The notes beneath the pieces were generated by a model. That model ran no database searches, was not told the DNA's origin, and saw only the letters and a list, made by a program, of their open reading frames with translations. A program made the position numbers and the translations under genes. Below, in pieces: positions 31,641 through 42,100 of a stretch of 64,000 nt of DNA; position 1 is the stretch's first letter; each line of letters starts with the position of its first letter. This DNA comes from Hymenopus coronatus (lineage: Eukaryota; Arthropoda; Insecta; Mantodea; Hymenopodidae), in NCBI GenBank assembly GCA_030762935.1, contig CM060899.1, positions 62,980,501 through 63,044,500 on the forward strand, in the 5' to 3' direction.

Positions 31641-32349
31641 TATGATGTGTTCCATTCACATGACTTTCTCTACATCTCTGCAAAACAGATTATTACAAAA
31701 GCTTATTCTTCTATTTACTTCATGCTAATCGAGAAAAAATTAGCAGAAATAGTCTTATTACTTGCTTCCTTGTAAGTAGAAGCGAAATAAGGGAGTACCG
31801 TAGGTTAAAATGGAAGTCAAAAGCTGGTTGCTATGTGACTGAAGTTCCTTTGTTTGTATGGACAGGAGTTGACAAATTCTTGTATGAGAAAAGTATGTTT
31901 TTCAAAGCTGAAACCAATAACAAGTAATATCTCAAAAAAAAACAATCAACTCCACGAAAAAAAATGTATATTACATAAATTGTGTGTTTTAACATTCTCT
32001 AATTTTTATATGTGATAAGTTTTTGCCCATCTGTTACGGTTTATCAGTTATGCAAAATTCAGTAAAATTCATCCAGAATAAAAGTATTCTTCAGAGGCTA
32101 TTCCCAGTAAATTCAAAATATACATTTTGTTTTTGAAGTAAATATCTTTAATATACGATATTTTAATCAAAATCGTTACAGCCATATTTTAGAAAATGAT
32201 AATTTTCGAAAAAAGTTACACGTAAAGGGTAGTTGGGGGTGTGGGAATTTTCTTTAACATTTTCGTGTCGCCTACTTGGAATATACCAAACTTAAATACT
32301 AAGTTTGGTTTTTAACGGACTTTTCGTTTTTGAGCTATGCTGCCCACAG

Positions 32350-32393
<44 letters not shown>

Positions 32394-32529
32394 ACACATG
32401 CAGATATTTTTCTAAAAATGCTTTTTTGGATTCAGGTGGTCTCAAAATATATTTCCGTTGAAATCTCGCTTCGCATCACAATACCTTCTCTATACACTAT
32501 GTACATAGTACGTGTAGAGAAAGTAAAAA
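31638..32529 (-). mobile_element. HX-30, full length
   Basis: A type ends, CA tract at about 32348-32398 with one TA interruption. Confidence 0.94.
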
Positions 32530-32868
32530 ACAACTTTCGGATAAAACTGTGAAAATAGCATCCCTTTATGTCAGAATAGCTGACAGGAACACTCAAAAGG
32601 GCGGACACGTGGCAGGAGCTAGCGGGTTTTAAGAGACCTTGATAGAATACAGTTATCAAAAGAGTGGATATATCAATTTACCATGTTATATAATTTTCTG
32701 ATATTCTCCCCTATCACTTACCATTACTTTTCCAATTTCGTGCAAATCAAGGGCTAATGGGCCGCGGAGGGGGTGGGTGGAACTCCTGGATCTTCATCAT
32801 AAAGGGGAGACCCGGTACAAAAATTGTCGAAGGAACCTTTATATTTGTGGGCTGCCCTGATACCTACT
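32530..32868. other. Non-repetitive stretch
   Basis: Contains a G-rich patch at about 32758-32785 (GGGCCGCGGAGGGGGTGGG). No ORF or repeat recognised. Confidence 0.4.
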
Positions 32869-32869
32869 G

Positions 32870-33460
32870 TTTGCTTTCTCTACACGTACTATGTACACAG
32901 TAAACAGAGAAGGTATTGCAATACACCCAAAAATTCGATATCGAAATTTCACCGGAAATACATGTTTTAGGACTCCCTGAATCTAAAAAAAAAAAAAAAA
33001 AAAAGCATTTTCAGAAAAAGGTCCGCGTGTGTGTCTCTGTGGACAGCCTAGCCCAAAAGCTAAAAGTCTGTTAAATGCCAAATTTTGTATTTAAGTTTTG
33101 TATCCGCCAGGGTGCGACACGAAGTTTTTCAGAAAAATCCCCCCACCTCAAACTACCCTTTATATGAAAAACATTTCAAAAAATTTTATTTGCCCAAAAA
33201 TGACTAACGATTTTGGTTAAAATCTCTTATATTTAAGATATTTATGTGACAAATAAAACTCATATTTTCAATTTTCTGGGAATAGCCTCTGAAGACGTGT
33301 CTATTCTAGATGAATTTTGCGGAAGTTGCATAACTGGTAAAGCGTAATATATAGACAAAAACTTACCACAGTTAAAATTTAGAGCTCTCTAAAACACACA
33401 ATTGGTGTTACATACATTTTTTCGTGGAGTTGGCCTTTTTGAGATATTCCGTGCTATAAA
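32870..33460 (+). mobile_element. HX-31, left part, split by SINE-C
   Basis: 5' end GCTTTCTCTACACG and most of the core, up to GAGATATTCCGTGCT. The same element resumes at about 33736. An A run lies at 32988-33003. Confidence 0.88.
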
Positions 33461-33461
33461 A

Positions 33462-33735
33462 ATGTAAAACGAGATTTATTTATGGACGCTCTTAAACTGC
33501 TGTGGTTCTCAGCGTTCCATTCTATACTGGGCTTGATTTTGCTCAGAGGCCTCTTTTATCATGCTTGAGACTCTTTTAAATCTACGACACGGGACCAAGG
33601 GCTTTACTTGCCTTCCGAAGAAAGCCATGCTAAGGATTTTTACGCCTGATAAAAATCCATCGTCTTCCACTGGGTTTGAACCCGTGACCTTGGGTGCGTG
33701 AAGTCAGCATAACCATTACACGGAGGGCGACTTCA
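33462..33735 (-). mobile_element. SINE-C, copy 2
   Basis: The most complete SINE-C. In the complement it begins TCGCCCTCCGTGTAATGG (A-box side) and has the B box GGGTTCAAACCC. Then follow GCGTAAAAATCC, CCCGTGTCGTAGATTT and AGAGGCCTCTGAG, and it ends near CGTCCATAAATAAATCTCG. It interrupts HX-31, whose two parts fit on either side. Confidence 0.85.
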
Positions 33736-34018
33736 GCTTTAAAATACTTATGCTTTTCTCATACAGGAGTTTGTCAACTCCTATCCATACAAACAAAGGA
33801 ACTTCAGTCACATAGCAACCAGCTTTTAAAATATTCGACTATCGTTTTAGCCGAGTAAATTCCTATATTCTCTTCTACTTACAAGGAAGCAGGCAATAAA
33901 ACTGTTACTGCCAATGTTTTCTCCACTAGTAGAAAGTAAATAAAAGAATAAGCTTTTTAATAATAACTTGTTACAGAAATGTAGAGAATGTCATGTGAAT
34001 GGAACATATAAGATTTTT
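33736..34018 (+). mobile_element. HX-31, right part
   Basis: Continues from AGCTTTAAAATACTTATGC to the 3' hairpin and T run, sharing the T run with HX-32. Confidence 0.88.
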
Positions 34019-34143
34019 TACTTTCTCTTTACGTACATGTACACTGTGTATAAAGAAGACATTGCATTGCACCCAAATTCGATACCGAGATTTCAGCAGA
34101 GCTATATGTTTTGAGACCCCCTGATTCCATAAAAGAGGTCTTA

Positions 34144-34177
<34 letters not shown>

Positions 34178-34904
34178 CGCGCGCGCCAGTGGGCAGCATA
34201 TCCCAAAAACGAAAAGTCTGTTAAATACCAAACGTATTTAAGTTTACTCTCTTCCAAGGATGCGACACGAAGATTTTCAAGAAAAGACCCCCACTTCAAA
34301 CAACCCTTTACATGGAACATTTTTCGAGCATTTTGATCTTCTCAAAAATGGCTGTAACTATTTTAATTAAATTGCATCATAATAAACCCATTTCCATCAC
34401 AACTGAATATATATTAATTGAATTTTCTGGGAATAGTTTCACAGGACCTATTTTTTCTGGATGAATTTTGCTGAATTTTGCATAACTGGTACACCGTAAG
34501 AGATAGGCAAAAACTTAATTAAAAAATGTAGATCTCATTAAAATACACAATTTGTGTTATATTCATTATGTTCGTGGAGCTGACCGTTTTCGAGATGTTC
34601 CTTATTTTTAGTTTCAGTTTTAAAATATTTATATATTTCTCATGCGGGAAATTTTCAACTTCTGTCCACGCAAAGAAACAGATTTCAATTCCATAGTAAC
34701 CACATTTTAAAACATTCGACCGTCTGTTTAGCCTAGTGTATTCCCTTATTTACCTTTTACTTATAAGGGACTATGTAATAAGACTGTTTATTCTAATATT
34801 TATCTCGATTAGCATGAAGTAGACAACAGAATAAGCTTATTAACAATAATTTGTTACAAAGATGTACAGAAAGTCATGTGAATGGAACACATCGGATTTT
34901 TAGA
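34016..34904 (+). mobile_element. HX-32, full length, TG tract fused to a CG tract
   Basis: The dinucleotide tract at 34144-34187 changes from (TG)n to (CG)n, a purely alternating pyrimidine-purine block. 3' end GAACACATCGGATTTTT. Confidence 0.92.
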
Positions 34905-34967
34905 AAGAGGTTCGTATGTGTCTGTGTGTGTATGTGTGGGCAGCATTGCCCAAAAACGAGGTCGGTT
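34902..34967 (+). mobile_element. HX-33, short internal fragment
   Basis: AGAAAGAGGTTCGTATGTG through GTCGGTTAA. It is the sequence next to which the second mariner lies. Confidence 0.8.
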
Positions 34968-35453
34968 AACATCTTCGTACTCTACGACGTTTGCGGAGAG
35001 CCATTCAAAACAAACGAAGAGGAATGCTGACTTCAGGAATTGTGTTGATCCATGACAACGCTCTTCCACACGCTGCTGGCACAACCCATCGGCTCCTTGA
35101 ACAATTTCAATGGGACGTTTTCGATCATCCTCCGTACTGTCCTGACCTGGCACCCAGCGACTTTCACCTTTTCTCTGAACTGAGGACGTGGCTAGGAGAG
35201 CAGCACTTTCAAACCAACGAAGATCTTCAAAACAACGTCAATGCTCATTTGAAATCATTGGCGGCAACATTTTTTTGAAGCGGGTATTGCAAAGCTTGTG
35301 CACAGGTACGATAAATGTCTCAATCTTTTCGGTGATTATGTTGAAAAGAAGCCACAAGTTTACAAAACTTTTAGTAATAAAATAAATGTTTTCTATGAAC
35401 TTGTCTTTTATTTATAGCTTATCGGAGGTTGAAAAAAAGCGGCCCTCGTATAT
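34968..35453 (+). pseudogene. mariner transposase, C-terminal half (second copy)
   Basis: Same family as the copy at 1117-1590 and starting at the same codon, with ATCTTCGTACTCTACG in place of ATCTTCGTACTTTACG. It holds LIHDNALPH (second Asp) and YCPDLAPSDFHLF (third Asp), again with 34 residues between them. An added T in the T run near 35270 (ACATTTTTTTGAAG) shifts the frame before the final RYDKCL/DYVEK block, which is readable in another phase. The 3' end reads GGTTGAAAAAAAGCGGCCCT. The N-terminal half is absent and it cannot be active. Confidence 0.9.
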
Positions 35454-35702
35454 TATGGTCCTGATTCTCAAAGTTTCACAATAACACAATTATTTCATGT
35501 GTTTAGTAAATAAAACACTGTATATTTTGTTATTCTTATTTATGCCAAATGGTCTGTCTTTTCTGGATGACACTCGTATATTATCAGTAGATAAAATCTA
35601 ATCTATTGCTACGCTAACGGGCCCGACAAGGAACGAAATAAGCTATTGAAAGTATTGGATTAATTGTATTTTCACACAAGCCGTGTGTAGGACAGGAGTT
35701 GG
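35454..35702. other. Unassigned stretch with a small dispersed repeat
   Basis: 35671-35701 (TCACACAAGC, GTGTGTAGGACAGGAGTTGG) recurs at 55198-55228. In both places a different element begins directly after it. The rest is AT-rich and unrecognised. Confidence 0.5.
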
Positions 35703-35967
35703 ATAGGTAGAGTCAGACTGAAAAATTGACCATAATAGTTGGCTATACTATGAATCCTGGGACCCAGAGTACTTAAAACATTGTATAGAGGTTGTTATCT
35801 CAAAATAATTTGAGATCACTTTGTGGTTTACCGGTAAACATGCGAGTCAGTTGAGAAATTCAATGCTATGCCGGCACGTTGCCATGGTAGCTCAGTGGCA
35901 GAGCAATCGGGAGACCCGTGGTTCAAGTCCCGGCTATGGCATTGAATGTTTGTCTGACTCTACCTAT
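35703..35967. mobile_element. TIR-bounded element carrying a tRNA-like sequence
   Basis: Perfect 16-bp inverted ends: ATAGGTAGAGTCAGAC at 35703-35718 and its complement at 35952-35967. If the outer AT/TA bases are read as a TA duplication, the element starts GGTAGAGTC. No ORF. It is 265 bp, of MITE size, and its right half contains the tRNA-like segment 35881-35940. Confidence 0.7.
35881..35940 (+). other. tRNA-like sequence, not a functional tRNA
   Basis: The acceptor arms GCCATGG and CTATGGC pair over seven positions with one G-T. The D arm GCTCAGTGGCAGAGC is perfect, and GTGGTTCAAGTCCC is a good B box and T loop. Only about 11 bases remain for the anticodon arm and the T stem is mismatched, so it cannot fold as a normal tRNA. 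Both internal promoter boxes are intact enough to drive RNA polymerase III. Confidence 0.6.
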
Positions 35968-36023
35968 TAAAAGTATTACCTAGACGTAGAGATCTAAATC
36001 TGAGTCAGATGAAGCTAGTAATA

Positions 36024-36375
36024 GGTTGTCTCCTTAGCGCGGTGGTAGCGCAGCTGCCTACCAAGCGGGAGACCTGGGTTCGATTCCCAGTACCGGCGTG
36101 GGGATTTTTCCCCCACTGGGAGACCTGGACCGGGGTGCACTCAGCCTCGTGAGGGCCCTGGGGGGCCAACTGAGGAGCTACTTGATGGAGAAGTAGCGGC
36201 TCCAGGTCGTGAGGACCGCATTAACCGGCCGGGAGGGGCTCGAGGCGCTGACCACTTCTCACCCTCCAATACTGCACCCCATCCATGACGTCTGTAGTGG
36301 ACCGAGATGGGGGACGCAGCGGCCGGGCGGTAGGCCAAGGTTCTCCGTGAGCCGTCGTGCCATGGAGTTATAGTT
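36024..36375 (+). mobile_element. SINE-B, copy 2, full length
   Basis: Head TTGTCTCCTTAGCGCGG with an A-box-like TAGCGCGGTGGTAGCG and B box GGGTTCGATTCCC. The GC-rich body contains GGAGAAGTAGCGGC and GGACCGAGATGGGGGACG, ending GCCATGGAGTTATAGTT. It is flanked by a perfect 12-bp duplication, AAGCTAGTAATA (36012-36023 and 36376-36387). The 97-residue ORF at 36141-36434 is antisense to it. Confidence 0.95.
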
Positions 36376-36401
36376 AAGCTAGTAATATGTAAATGTAGAA
36401 T

Positions 36402-36558
36402 TTTTGTAGAAGATATTAGACAGGAGCGCTCCACGATAAAAGCTATAAGTTATAACAAGGGATGCTGAGCTCCCGAAAATCCAATCAATAATAAACTTCC
36501 GGAACCTTGCCCCCAACCTTCCCTCACTCCACTTGTCAGGGGGAAAATCTGAATATAC
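36402..36558 (+). repeat. Direct repeat flanking the third mariner, left copy
   Basis: Contains GTAGAAGATATTAG, CCAATCAATAATAAACTTCC and GGGAAAATCTGAAT. It recurs in the same orientation at 37525-37690, on the other side of the mariner remnant. Confidence 0.85.
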
Positions 36559-36560
36559 GT

Positions 36561-37524
36561 GTGCCATCCAGAAAGTGCCAGACGATTTGACATAACAAAA
36601 CAATAACGAAAGTTATCAACACACAGCTTTATTTACAAAGTTACACACTCTATTTCTCAACGTAATCGTCATTGCTTTTTTTTTTTTACTCCATGGCACG
36701 ACAGCTCACGGGGAACCTTGGCCTACCGCCCGGCCGCTGCGTCCCCCATCTCGGTCCACTACAGACGTCATGGATGGGGTGCAGTATTGGAGGGTGAGAC
36801 GTGGTCAGCGTGGTCAGCGCCTCGAATCCCCCCGGCCGGTTAATGCGGTCCTCATGACCTGGAGCCGCTACTTCTCCATCAAGTAGCTCCTCAATTGGCC
36901 CCCCAGGGACCTTACGAGGCTGAGTGCACCCCGGGCCAGGTCTCCCAGTGGGGGAAAAATCCCCACGCCGGTACTGGGGATCGAACCCAGGTCTCCCGCT
37001 TGGTAGGTAAGTAGCAACGCTACCACCGCGCTAAGGAATCGTCATTGCTATCAAGGTATTCATTGTCACGTGGTACCTGATTTTCAAGGCAGATGTTATA
37101 TGCTTCCCCAGCTAAAGATCTGAGCCAATATGTCACTGCCACTTTGAGGTCTTCATGGCTCCAAAAAATCTGTACGGTGCTCAAAGTGAAATACCGGTTT
37201 TTCTTAATCCTCAAAAATCAATATTTCCTTTCAACTCCTCCATAACGATTGATGAACTTCCACTCCGGTCTTTATCGTACACGCTGGTTCTTCCTTGATT
37301 ACTGTAAATTATGCGTCATTTCCTCACTGAAGATTCGTTCAGGAATAAGTTCTTTGGCGGTAGAAAAGTATAACATCAGCATTAAAAAGTGGTATCACGT
37401 GACAATAAATGTCTTGACAGAATAGAGATTACGTTGAGAAATAGAGTACGGTACTGTAACTTTGTGAATAAAATTTTTCGTTATTGTTTAGTTATGTCAA
37501 ATCGTCTATCACCTTCTGGATGGC
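36561..37524 (-). pseudogene. mariner remnant with terminal inverted repeats, split by SINE-B
   Basis: The ends are inverted repeats of about 100 bp (36561-36671 and about 37426-37524; tips contain CCATCCAGAA and TTCTGGATGG). Each carries CGTAATC/GATTACG and GACATAAC/GTTATGTC blocks. Between them, in minus orientation, is the C-terminal end of a mariner transposase: AVTYWLRSLAGEAYN, then the SNDD block interrupted by SINE-B, then YVEK and the stop at about 36648. Everything N-terminal to that, including all catalytic Asp residues, is gone or unreadable. A possible start of the remaining frame is near 37214. Confidence 0.75.
36677..37036 (-). mobile_element. SINE-B, copy 3, with A tail
   Basis: Inserted into the mariner C-terminal codons with a perfect 13-bp duplication, AATCGTCATTGCT (36664-36676 and 37037-37049). 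Its 3' tail is an A run (Ts at 36677-36687 on plus), which the other copies lack. An extra GTGGTCAGC unit is duplicated near 36802-36816. Confidence 0.95.
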
Positions 37525-37690
37525 CTTCGTAGAAGATATTAGCCAGGAGTGCTTTACGATAAAAGCTATAATTTATCACAAAGGATGCTGTGCTCCCAAA
37601 AATCCAATCAATAACAAACTTCCGGAACCCTGCCTGCAAAACCGTCCGGTATTTCCCTCACTCCACATGTCAGAGGGAAAATCTGAATGT
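37525..37690 (+). repeat. Direct repeat flanking the third mariner, right copy
   Basis: Same orientation and extent as 36402-36558, with scattered substitutions and one small insertion (CTGCAAAACCGTCCGGTAT region). Confidence 0.85.
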
Positions 37691-37769
37691 ATATATCTAA
37701 TGTGGTAGGCTTTTGATAAAACAAATCACATCACGAAGAACCTAAACAGATCATGAACTTCTGAGATAT

Positions 37770-38634
37770 GCTGAAAAATCTGATGTGTTCCTTTCACATG
37801 ACTTTCTCTACAACTCTGCAATAAATTATTGTTAAAAAGCTTATGCTTCTATTTATTTCCTGCTAATCGAGAAAAAATTAGCAGAAATAGTCCTATTACT
37901 TGCTTCCTTGTAAGTAGAAGCGAAATAAGGGAGTACCATAGGTTAAAGTGACGGTCAAAAGCTGGTTGCTATGTGACTGATGTTCCTTTGTTTGTATGGA
38001 AACGAGTTCCCAAAGTTCTGTATGAGAAACGTATGTTTTTTACAGCTGAAACAAAAAACAAGGAATATTTCAAAAACAATCAACTCCACGAAAAAAATGT
38101 ATATAACATAAATTGTGTGTTTTAATGTGCTCTACATTTGTTGTGTGGTAAGTTTTTGTCCATCCCTTACGGTTTAGCAGTTATGCAAAATTCCGTAAAA
38201 TTTACCCAGAATAAAGTAGTCTTCAGAGGCTATTCCCAGAAAATTCAAAATATACTTTTTATTTGTCAGGTAAATATCTTTAATGTACGATATTGTCATC
38301 AAACTCGTTAGAGCTATTTTTTAGAAAATCAAAATTTTCCAAAAAAGTTCCATGTAAAGGGTAGTTTGGGGTGGGCGGATTTTTCTCAAAATCTTCATGT
38401 CACATCCCTGGAAGATACTGAACTTAAATACCGAGTTTGGTATTTTACCGACTTTTCGTTTTTGAGTTATCGTGTTCACAGACATGCATGGACCTTTTTC
38501 TGAAAATACTTTTTTTGGATACAGGGGACCCTAAAACATATATTTCCGATGAAATCTCGGTATCGAATTTTTTGGTGGAGTGCAATACCTTCTCTACACA
38601 CTATGTACATACCACGTATACAGAAAGTAAAAAT
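37770..38634 (-). mobile_element. HX-34, full length
   Basis: A type ends; the TG site is collapsed to ACATGCATGG. Confidence 0.93.
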
Positions 38635-39448
38635 CGGATGTGTTCCATTTAGGTGACTTTCTCTACCTAACCTGCAGAAAAAATACTCGCATAATTTTCT
38701 CTAGCTGCTATGCAAACTTCCTACAAAAGATTATTCTTCTTTCTACACAATGCTAATCGAGATACACATTAGCATAAAGTTCTTATTACTTAGTTCCTTA
38801 TACGTAGAAGGGAAATAAAGGAATGCACTATGCTAAAGAGATAGTCAAATGTTTTTAAAAGCTATCGTTATGCAATAAAAAACTTAAGTACTTCGCAATT
38901 GAAATCAATAACAAAGAATGTCTCGGAAACGGTTACCTCCACAACAAAAACGTAAAGGACATAAATTGAGTGTCTTGACGAGATCTACATTTTTTGTGTA
39001 GTAAGTTTTTGTCTATCTCTTACGGTTTAGCAGTTAAGCAAAATTCGTTAAAATTCATCCAGAATAAAGAGGTCTTCGGAAGCTATTTCCAGAAAATTCA
39101 TGATATACATTTTTTTTGGGATATAAATACCTTTAATATACGTGATTTTAATCAAAATCATTAGAGCCATTTTTAATTAAAGCAATAATTTCGAAAAATT
39201 TTCCATGTAGAGAGTAGTTTGAGTTTTTTTTTTTTTTTCTAAACTCTTCCTGTCGCAACCTTGGAAGATATTAAAAACTAAATACCAAGTTTGGTCTTTA
39301 ACGGTCTTTTCGTGTCCACAGACATACACGAACCTTTTTCTAACATGCTTTTTTCGAGCTCAGGGGACCCCAAAACATGTATTTCCGGTGAAATATTGGT
39401 ATATTCTCTATACACTCTGTACATTGTACATACGGGCTAGACAAAGTA
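38629..39448 (-). mobile_element. HX-35
   Basis: Head to tail with HX-34. A damaged A-like 3' end (GATGTGTTCCATTTAGG) is followed within 60 bp by a second B-like GACTTTCTCTAGC-related motif (AATTTTCTCTAGCTGC). B type 5' end (ACGGGCTAGACAAAGT). T tract at 39217-39238. Confidence 0.88.
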
Positions 39449-39702
39449 ATAATATTACCAAAGCTTATTCTTACCTATGTGTGTTTTGTATTTTTTAGTC
39501 CGACTCATAAATGAGTTTGCCTACTGACACCGAATGAAATATACATTTAAGGGTTTTAACAAAAACTGTTATCAGTAAATATTACAAAAAATATTTTACC
39601 ATAAGTTATAATAGATATATAAAATTCAGCTATGAGAACAAATTGTAACAAAGATTATAAAAAATGTGCAACAATAATAAAAGAGAAAAAATACAACAAC
39701 AA
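39449..39702. other. Unassigned AT-rich spacer
   Basis: Nothing recognised; several A-rich runs. Confidence 0.35.
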
Positions 39703-40000
39703 AAATCTGATGTGTTCCATTCATATGACTTTCTCTACATCTCTGCAACAAATTATTCTATTTACTTCATCTAATCGAGAAAATAAATATGTTTAATATA
39801 CGAAATTTTAATCAAAATCGTTAGAGCCATTTTTGAGAAAATCGATATTTTCGAAAAAAAATTCCACGTAAAGGGTAGTTGGGGTGGGGGGATTTTTCTC
39901 AATATCTTCGTGTCGCATCCCTGGAAGATACTAAACTTAAATACCAAGTTTGGTATTTTACCGACTTTTCGTTTTTGAGTTACCGTGTTCACAGACACAC

Positions 40001-40045
<45 letters not shown>

Positions 40046-40198
40046 TACACATGCGGACCTTTTTGTGAAAATGCTTTTTTTTGGATACAGGGGACCCAAA
40101 AAATGTATTTTCGGTGAAATCTCGGTATCGAATTTTTGGGTGGAATACAATACTTCTCTATCCCTGTGTACATTGTACATAGGGGGCTAGAGAAAATA
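39703..40198 (-). mobile_element. HX-36, large internal deletion
   Basis: A type 3' end and B type 5' end are present, but about 400 bp of the 3' half is missing (join near 39785, CTAATCGAGAAAATAAATATG). CA tract at 40004-40041. Confidence 0.9.
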
Positions 40199-40202
40199 AA
40201 AC

Positions 40203-40437
40203 ATTATACTTTCTCATACAGGAATGTGTCAACTCCTGTTCATACAAACAAAGGAACTTCAGTCACATAGCAACCAGCTTTTGACTTCATTTTAACCTAT
40301 GGTACTCCCTTATTTCGCTTCTACTTACAAGGAAACAAGTAATAAGACTATTTCTGCTAATGTTTTCTCGATTAGTATGAAGTAAATAAAGGCATAAGCT
40401 TTTTAACAATAATTTGTTGCGGAGATGTAGAGAAATC
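40203..40437 (+). mobile_element. HX-37, 3' part
   Basis: From ACTTTCTCATACAGGAATG to GAGATGTAGAGAAA, cut just before the terminal hairpin. Confidence 0.85.
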
Positions 40438-41123
40438 TCGGTAAACATTCATACTTCGTCAGTAAAATGCGAAGTAATCAACATACATTTCATGTCAAAT
40501 TCATCTGCTGTTAAACCGGTCCTATCGGAAACTAATACGATAGCTTTGCTGTAAAAATTAAATCCGTAATATGCTGTTTTATTCTATCGAAGACAGTGTT
40601 TGTTAATATTCGCAATCCGACTTGAACACTCAGATAATATCTCTGTATCTCCAATCTCTTGTTTTCAATACCGGAATCGATATTCAATTGTCACAGATGG
40701 GAAACTTGGTTTGCTGAATTGAATTGAAAATCAAAGTCAGTGTAACGGAACGGAGCAAATCCCTTTTCCGCTCCTCTTTTCTGCTGCCTCTGCCCCTCTT
40801 TTCAGCTGCAGAAATTCTCACAGCAGGTTAGTTAAATCGATAGGGCGGACACGAATCTGATGCAATGATAATGTGAAGTCTTGTGCCGATTATACGTCAC
40901 CCTCTCGGCGAGAATGAGTCAGTGGAGGAAAGTAAAACAACTGCTGGGATCTCAGGCGTGCCACAACAAACACACTTGAAAACCCCAACACCACCTTCCA
41001 CGTGCGTCTCTCGTTTCCAAACCTCTTGGTAAAAGAGTGATATACGAATTCTGTCGTTTAGGGAATGCTTCAGTAAAATGCTACTTACCTAGCTACATTT
41101 TCCAGGCTTTACCTCTCAGCTTT
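40438..41123. other. Longest clearly non-repetitive stretch
   Basis: About 690 bp without HX, SINE or transposon sequence, of more balanced base composition than its surroundings, with a pyrimidine-rich block at 40770-40815. No recognisable ORF. On the minus strand GCTAG|GTAAGTAG at about 41091 resembles a strong splice donor, but no coding exon can be supported. It is a candidate conserved non-coding region within the Otx locus. Confidence 0.4.
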
Positions 41124-41998
41124 TTACTTTCTCTGGCCCCTTATGTACAATGTACATAGGGATAGAGAAGTATTGTATTCCACCCAAAAATTCGATACCG
41201 AGATTTCACCGGAAATACATGTTTTAGGACCCCCTGTATCCATAAAAAGCATTTTCCGTGTGTATGTGTGTGTCCTTGAACACGATAACACAAAAACGAA
41301 AAGTCGCTAAAATACGAAACTTGGTATTTAAGTTTAGTATCTTCCAGGGATGCAACACGAAGGTTTTGAGAAAAATCCCCCCACCACAAGCTACCCTTTA
41401 CATGGAACTTTTTTAGAAAATTTTGATTTTCTTAAAAATGGCTCTAAGGATTTTGATTAAAATATCGTATATTAAAGATATTTACCTGACAAATAAAATA
41501 TATATCTTGAATTTTCTGGGAATAGCTTCTGAAGACCTGTTTATTCTGGATAAATTTTGCTTAATTTGGCATAACTAGTAAACCGTAAGAGATAGACAAA
41601 AACTTACTATACAAAAAAATGTAGATTTTTTTTTTTAAAATAGACGAATTATGTCCTATTCATTTTTCTCGTGGAGCTTACCGTTTTCGAGGTACTCCTT
41701 GCTGTGAAGTACTTATACTTTTCTCAGACGGGAGTGTCCGTTTTTCTTTTGTTCTACTCCTGGCCAAGAAAAGATGCGATTTGTAATGACAATCGCATAA
41801 CGACAGCTTTTAAAACATTTGACTATTGATTTAGCCTAGAGTATTCCCTTATTTTCTTCCTACTTATACGGAACTAAGTAATAAGAACATTGTGCTAATA
41901 TGTACCTCATTAGCAAAGTGCAGAAAGAAGAATTATCTTATGTAAGTATTTTGTAGAACAGCTAGAGAAAGTCATGTGAGTGTAACACATCAGCTTTT
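41124..41998 (+). mobile_element. HX-38, full length
   Basis: B type at both ends (ACTTTCTCTGGCCCC; GCTAGAGAAAGT), TG tract contracted. 3' end CATCAGCTTTTT. Confidence 0.93.
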
Positions 41999-42100
41999 TA
42001 TTCATGACGTCCTGTTTTTATTTTCTCTAAACGTACTTAAAAAAATAAAAATATGATGTGTTCCATTCGCATGACTTTCTCAACATCTCTGCAACAAACT
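41999..42100. mobile_element. HX terminal fragments
   Basis: A few bases of an HX start (TTTTCTCTAAACGTAC) and then an HX 3' end in minus orientation (42046-42100). Confidence 0.7.

Noticed and set aside
35881..35940. Functional tRNA gene
   Set aside because: The anticodon arm is too short and the T stem mismatched, so only the promoter-like boxes and acceptor/D arms are tRNA-like.
41085..41125. Otx upstream exon ending at the donor-like GCTAG|GTAAGTAG on the minus strand
   Set aside because: No coding sequence or acceptor supports it, and the sequence directly upstream on that strand is an HX copy.
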